A DNA stretch of 64,000 nucleotides, from contig NZ_CP041765.1 in the NCBI RefSeq assembly GCF_007559025.1, positions 678,679-742,678 of the forward strand. Reading direction: 5' to 3'. Below are positions 61,690-64,000 of the stretch, in pieces (within the stretch, counting starts at the first letter, position 1; each line of letters starts with the position of its first letter). The notes below the pieces were generated by a model. That model did not search any database, was not told the origin of the DNA, and saw nothing but the letters and a program-made list of their open reading frames with translations. The translations under genes were made by a program, and so were the position numbers. The stretch is from Tomitella fengzijianii. GTDB lineage: Bacteria; Actinomycetota; Actinomycetes; Mycobacteriales; Mycobacteriaceae.

Positions 61690-64000
61690 TTGGCAGTCTC
61701 CCGCCAGACCAGGAAAGAATCAACGATTCCCGGGGCCCCCAGGAGGATCTCTTTCGCAAAGATCCAAGAGCCGATCGAGGTGCCCGGGCTCCTGGACATC
61801 CAGACGGATTCATTCGAGTGGCTGATCGGAGCGGAGGCATGGCGCGACCGTGTCGCCGCCCGTGGTGACACGCAGAGGCGGGGCGGGCTCGAGGAGATCC
61901 TCACCGAGCTCTCGCCCATCGAGGACTTCGCGGGCACCATGTCGCTTTCCTTCAGTGAGCCGCACTTCGAGGACGTCAAGGCGTCCATCGAGGAGTGCAA
62001 AGAGAAGGACATCACCTACGCGGCCCCGTTGTTCGTGACCGCCGAGTTCATCAACAACGAGACCGGCGAGATCAAGAGCCAGACGGTCTTCATGGGCGAC
62101 TTCCCGATGATGACCGACAAGGGCACGTTCATCATCAACGGCACCGAGCGCGTCGTCGTGTCGCAGCTGGTGCGCAGCCCCGGCGTGTACTTCGACGACT
62201 CGATCGACAAGTCCACCGAGAAGGAACTGCACAGCGTCAAGGTCATTCCGGGCCGCGGCGCGTGGCTCGAGTTCGACGTGGACAAGCGCGACACCGTCGG
62301 CGTCCGCATCGACCGCAAGCGGCGTCAGCCGGTGACCGTGCTGCTCAAGGCGCTCGGCTGGACCAGCGAGATGATCACCGAGCGGTTCGGCTTCTCGGAG
62401 ATCATGATGTCCACGCTCGAGAAGGACGCGACGGGCGGCGTCGACGAGGCGCTCCTGGACATCTACCGCAAGCTGCGCCCGGGCGAGCCGCCCACGAAGG
62501 AGAGCGCGCAGGCGCTGCTGGAGAACCTGTTCTTCAAGGAGAAGCGCTACGACCTGGCCCGCGTCGGCCGCTACAAGGTCAACAAGAAGCTGGGCATGAA
62601 CTCCGCCGGCGCGGACGATCCGCTGGTGCTCACCGAGTCCGACATCGTCACGGCGGTCGAGTACCTCGTGCGCCTGCACGCCGGCGAGACCTCGATGGTC
62701 TCCCCGGATGGTGTCGAGGTGCCGGTCGAGGTGGACGATATCGACCACTTCGGCAACCGTCGCCTGCGCACGGTCGGCGAGCTGATCCAGAACCAGATCC
62801 GCGTGGGCCTGTCCCGCATGGAGCGAGTGGTGCGCGAGCGCATGACCACCCAGGACGTCGAGGCGATCACGCCGCAGACGCTGATCAACATCCGGCCGGT
62901 CGTCGCCGCGATCAAGGAGTTCTTCGGGACCTCCCAGCTGTCGCAATTCATGGACCAGAACAACCCGCTGTCGGGGCTCACCCACAAGCGCCGCCTCTCG
63001 GCGCTGGGTCCGGGCGGCCTGTCGCGTGAGCGCGCCAGCCTCGAGGTCCGCGACGTCCACCCGTCGCACTACGGCCGCATGTGCCCGATCGAGACCCCGG
63101 AGGGCCCGAACATCGGCCTCATCGGCTCGCTCTCGGTGTACGCGCGGGTCAACCCGTTCGGGTTCATCGAAACGCCGTACCGCAAGGTCGACAACGGCGT
63201 GATGACCGATCAGGTCGACTACCTCACGGCCGACGAAGAGGATCGTCACGTCGTCGCCCAGGCGAACTCGACGACCGACGCCGCCGGCAACTTCACCGAC
63301 GAACGCGTCCTGGTTCGCAAGCGGGGCGGCGAGGTCGAGTACGTCAGCCCGATGGAGATCGACTACGTCGACGTCTCGCCGCGCCAGATGGTCTCCGCCG
63401 CGACGGCGATGATCCCGTTCCTGGAACACGACGATGCCAACCGTGCGCTGATGGGCGCCAACATGCAGCGTCAGGCCGTCCCGCTGGTCCGCAACGAGTC
63501 CCCTCTGGTGGGCACCGGCATGGAGCTGCGTGCCGCGGTCGATGCCGGCGACGTCATCGTCTCGGCGAAGGCCGGCGTCGTCGAGGAGGTCTCCGCCGAC
63601 TACATCACCGTCATGGCGGACGACGGCAGCCGCACCACCTTCCGGCTGGAGAAGTTCGAGCGGTCCAACCAGGGCACGTGCGCCAACCAGCGCCCTGTCG
63701 TGGACGAGGGCATGCGCGTGGAGGCCGGCCAGGTTCTGGCGGACGGCCCGTGCACCGAGAACGGCGAGATGGCGCTGGGCAAGAACATGCTCGTGGCGAT
63801 CATGCCGTGGGAGGGTCACAACTACGAGGACGCGATCATCCTCTCGCAGCGGATCGTCGAGGAGGACGTCCTCACCTCGATCCACATCGAGGAGTACGAG
63901 GTCGACGCCCGCGACACCAAGCTCGGCGCGGAGGAGATCACGCGGGACATCCCCAACGTCTCGGACGAGGTGCTCGCGGATCTCGACGAGCGCGGCGTGA
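61690..64000 (+). CDS. rpoB: RNA polymerase beta subunit, 3' partial
   Basis: First 770 codons; the rest is outside. TTG 61690 is chosen because GGAAGGA lies 6 bases upstream; in-frame GTG 61672 is possible, as the annotated Mtb start also lies upstream of this TTG. Text includes [34 protein letters not shown] and the rifampicin region [18 protein letters not shown] then [14 protein letters not shown]. Asp516, His526 and Ser531 (E. coli numbers) are wild type, so no rifampicin-resistance change is seen at the common positions. Forms the polymerase active centre with beta'. Confidence 0.97.
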   Translation, partial: MAVSRQTRKESTIPGAPRRISFAKIQEPIEVPGLLDIQTDSFEWLIGAEAWRDRVAARGDTQRRGGLEEILTELSPIEDFAGTMSLSFSEPHFEDVKASIEECKEKDITYAAPLFVTAEFINNETGEIKSQTVFMGDFPMMTDKGTFIINGTERVVVSQLVRSPGVYFDDSIDKSTEKELHSVKVIPGRGAWLEFDVDKRDTVGVRIDRKRRQPVTVLLKALGWTSEMITERFGFSEIMMSTLEKDATGGVDEALLDIYRKLRPGEPPTKESAQALLENLFFKEKRYDLARVGRYKVNKKLGMNSAGADDPLVLTESDIVTAVEYLVRLHAGETSMVSPDGVEVPVEVDDIDHFGNRRLRTVGELIQNQIRVGLSRMERVVRERMTTQDVEAITPQTLINIRPVVAAIKEFFGTSQLSQFMDQNNPLSGLTHKRRLSALGPGGLSRERASLEVRDVHPSHYGRMCPIETPEGPNIGLIGSLSVYARVNPFGFIETPYRKVDNGVMTDQVDYLTADEEDRHVVAQANSTTDAAGNFTDERVLVRKRGGEVEYVSPMEIDYVDVSPRQMVSAATAMIPFLEHDDANRALMGANMQRQAVPLVRNESPLVGTGMELRAAVDAGDVIVSAKAGVVEEVSADYITVMADDGSRTTFRLEKFERSNQGTCANQRPVVDEGMRVEAGQVLADGPCTENGEMALGKNMLVAIMPWEGHNYEDAIILSQRIVEEDVLTSIHIEEYEVDARDTKLGAEEITRDIPNVSDEVLADLDERGV

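Noticed and set aside
62921..63030. Rifampicin-resistance change in rpoB
   Set aside because: The resistance-determining stretch reads as wild type at the common positions.

Overview
ORGANISM. The window is high-GC actinobacterial chromosome from the mycolic-acid order Mycobacteriales (Nocardia/Gordonia/Tsukamurella/Dietzia-like; I cannot name the genus). The evidence is the GC-ending codons, many GTG starts and 4-base ATGA/GTGA overlaps, mycolate dehydratase genes hadA-hadB, an Mkl-type ATPase with a full Mce operon, and gene order that closely follows Mycobacterium tuberculosis Rv0526-Rv0667 (ccs genes, menA, menE, pitA, menB, menC, menD, menG, menJ, grcC1, htpX, yajQ, then thrT-metT-rpmG-hadAB-trpT-secE-nusG-rplKA-rplJL-mkl-rpoB). 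It is mostly conserved core chromosome; I see no prophage, insertion sequence, integron or CRISPR array. LAYOUT. 1-4.2 kb: system II cytochrome c maturation (TlpA/ResA-like thioredoxin, CcdA, ResB, CcsB), closed by a 26-bp perfect hairpin. 4.2-9.2 kb: a small membrane protein, a DUF4229 protein, a Cds1-like PLP enzyme, and a minus-strand pair (GT-C-like membrane protein plus acyltransferase-3) likely to modify a surface glycan. 9.2-10.9 kb: a compact HTH + Clp-N-domain pair behind a palindromic operator and an apparently leaderless promoter, then a small four-helix membrane protein. 10.9-18.7 kb: menA, a MarR regulator, a large BTAD/NB-ARC (SARP-like) regulator, and a DrrAB-type ABC exporter with its TetR regulator. 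18.8-38.1 kb: a phosphotransferase/unknown pair, then the scattered menaquinone genes (menE, menB, menC, menD, menG, menJ and a polyprenyl diphosphate synthase), interleaved with two DUF3349 copies, the phosphate transporter pitA, a DUF2993 protein, a thioesterase, a secreted lipase and FprB. 38.2-42.1 kb: HtpX, a degenerate cobalamin-adenosyltransferase-like protein, a BCCT osmolyte transporter and YajQ. 42.2-49 kb: tRNA-Tyr, -Thr, -Met and -Trp with rpmG, hadAB, secE, nusG, rplK, rplA, an L10 leader, rplJ and rplL, ending in a strong terminator. 49.2-61.2 kb: mkl-yrbEA-yrbEB-mceABCDEF and two Mce-associated proteins as one long, tightly coupled lipid-import operon. 61.2-64 kb: rpoB leader and the first 770 codons of rpoB. 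HOW IT WORKS TOGETHER. Menaquinone enzymes and c-type cytochrome maturation supply the respiratory chain. The Mkl/YrbE/Mce operon forms a lipid importer with ATPase, permeases and substrate-binding proteins in one transcription unit. The translation/transcription genes form the usual housekeeping block. MOST INTERESTING. (i) The HTH-ClpN module, whose palindromic operators contain the -35 and overlap the -10. (ii) A repeated TANNNT-N6-start-codon arrangement at several genes, pointing to leaderless mRNAs. (iii) A codon-usage island inside mceA suggesting recombination. (iv) A lipase-FprB insertion between menC and menD.
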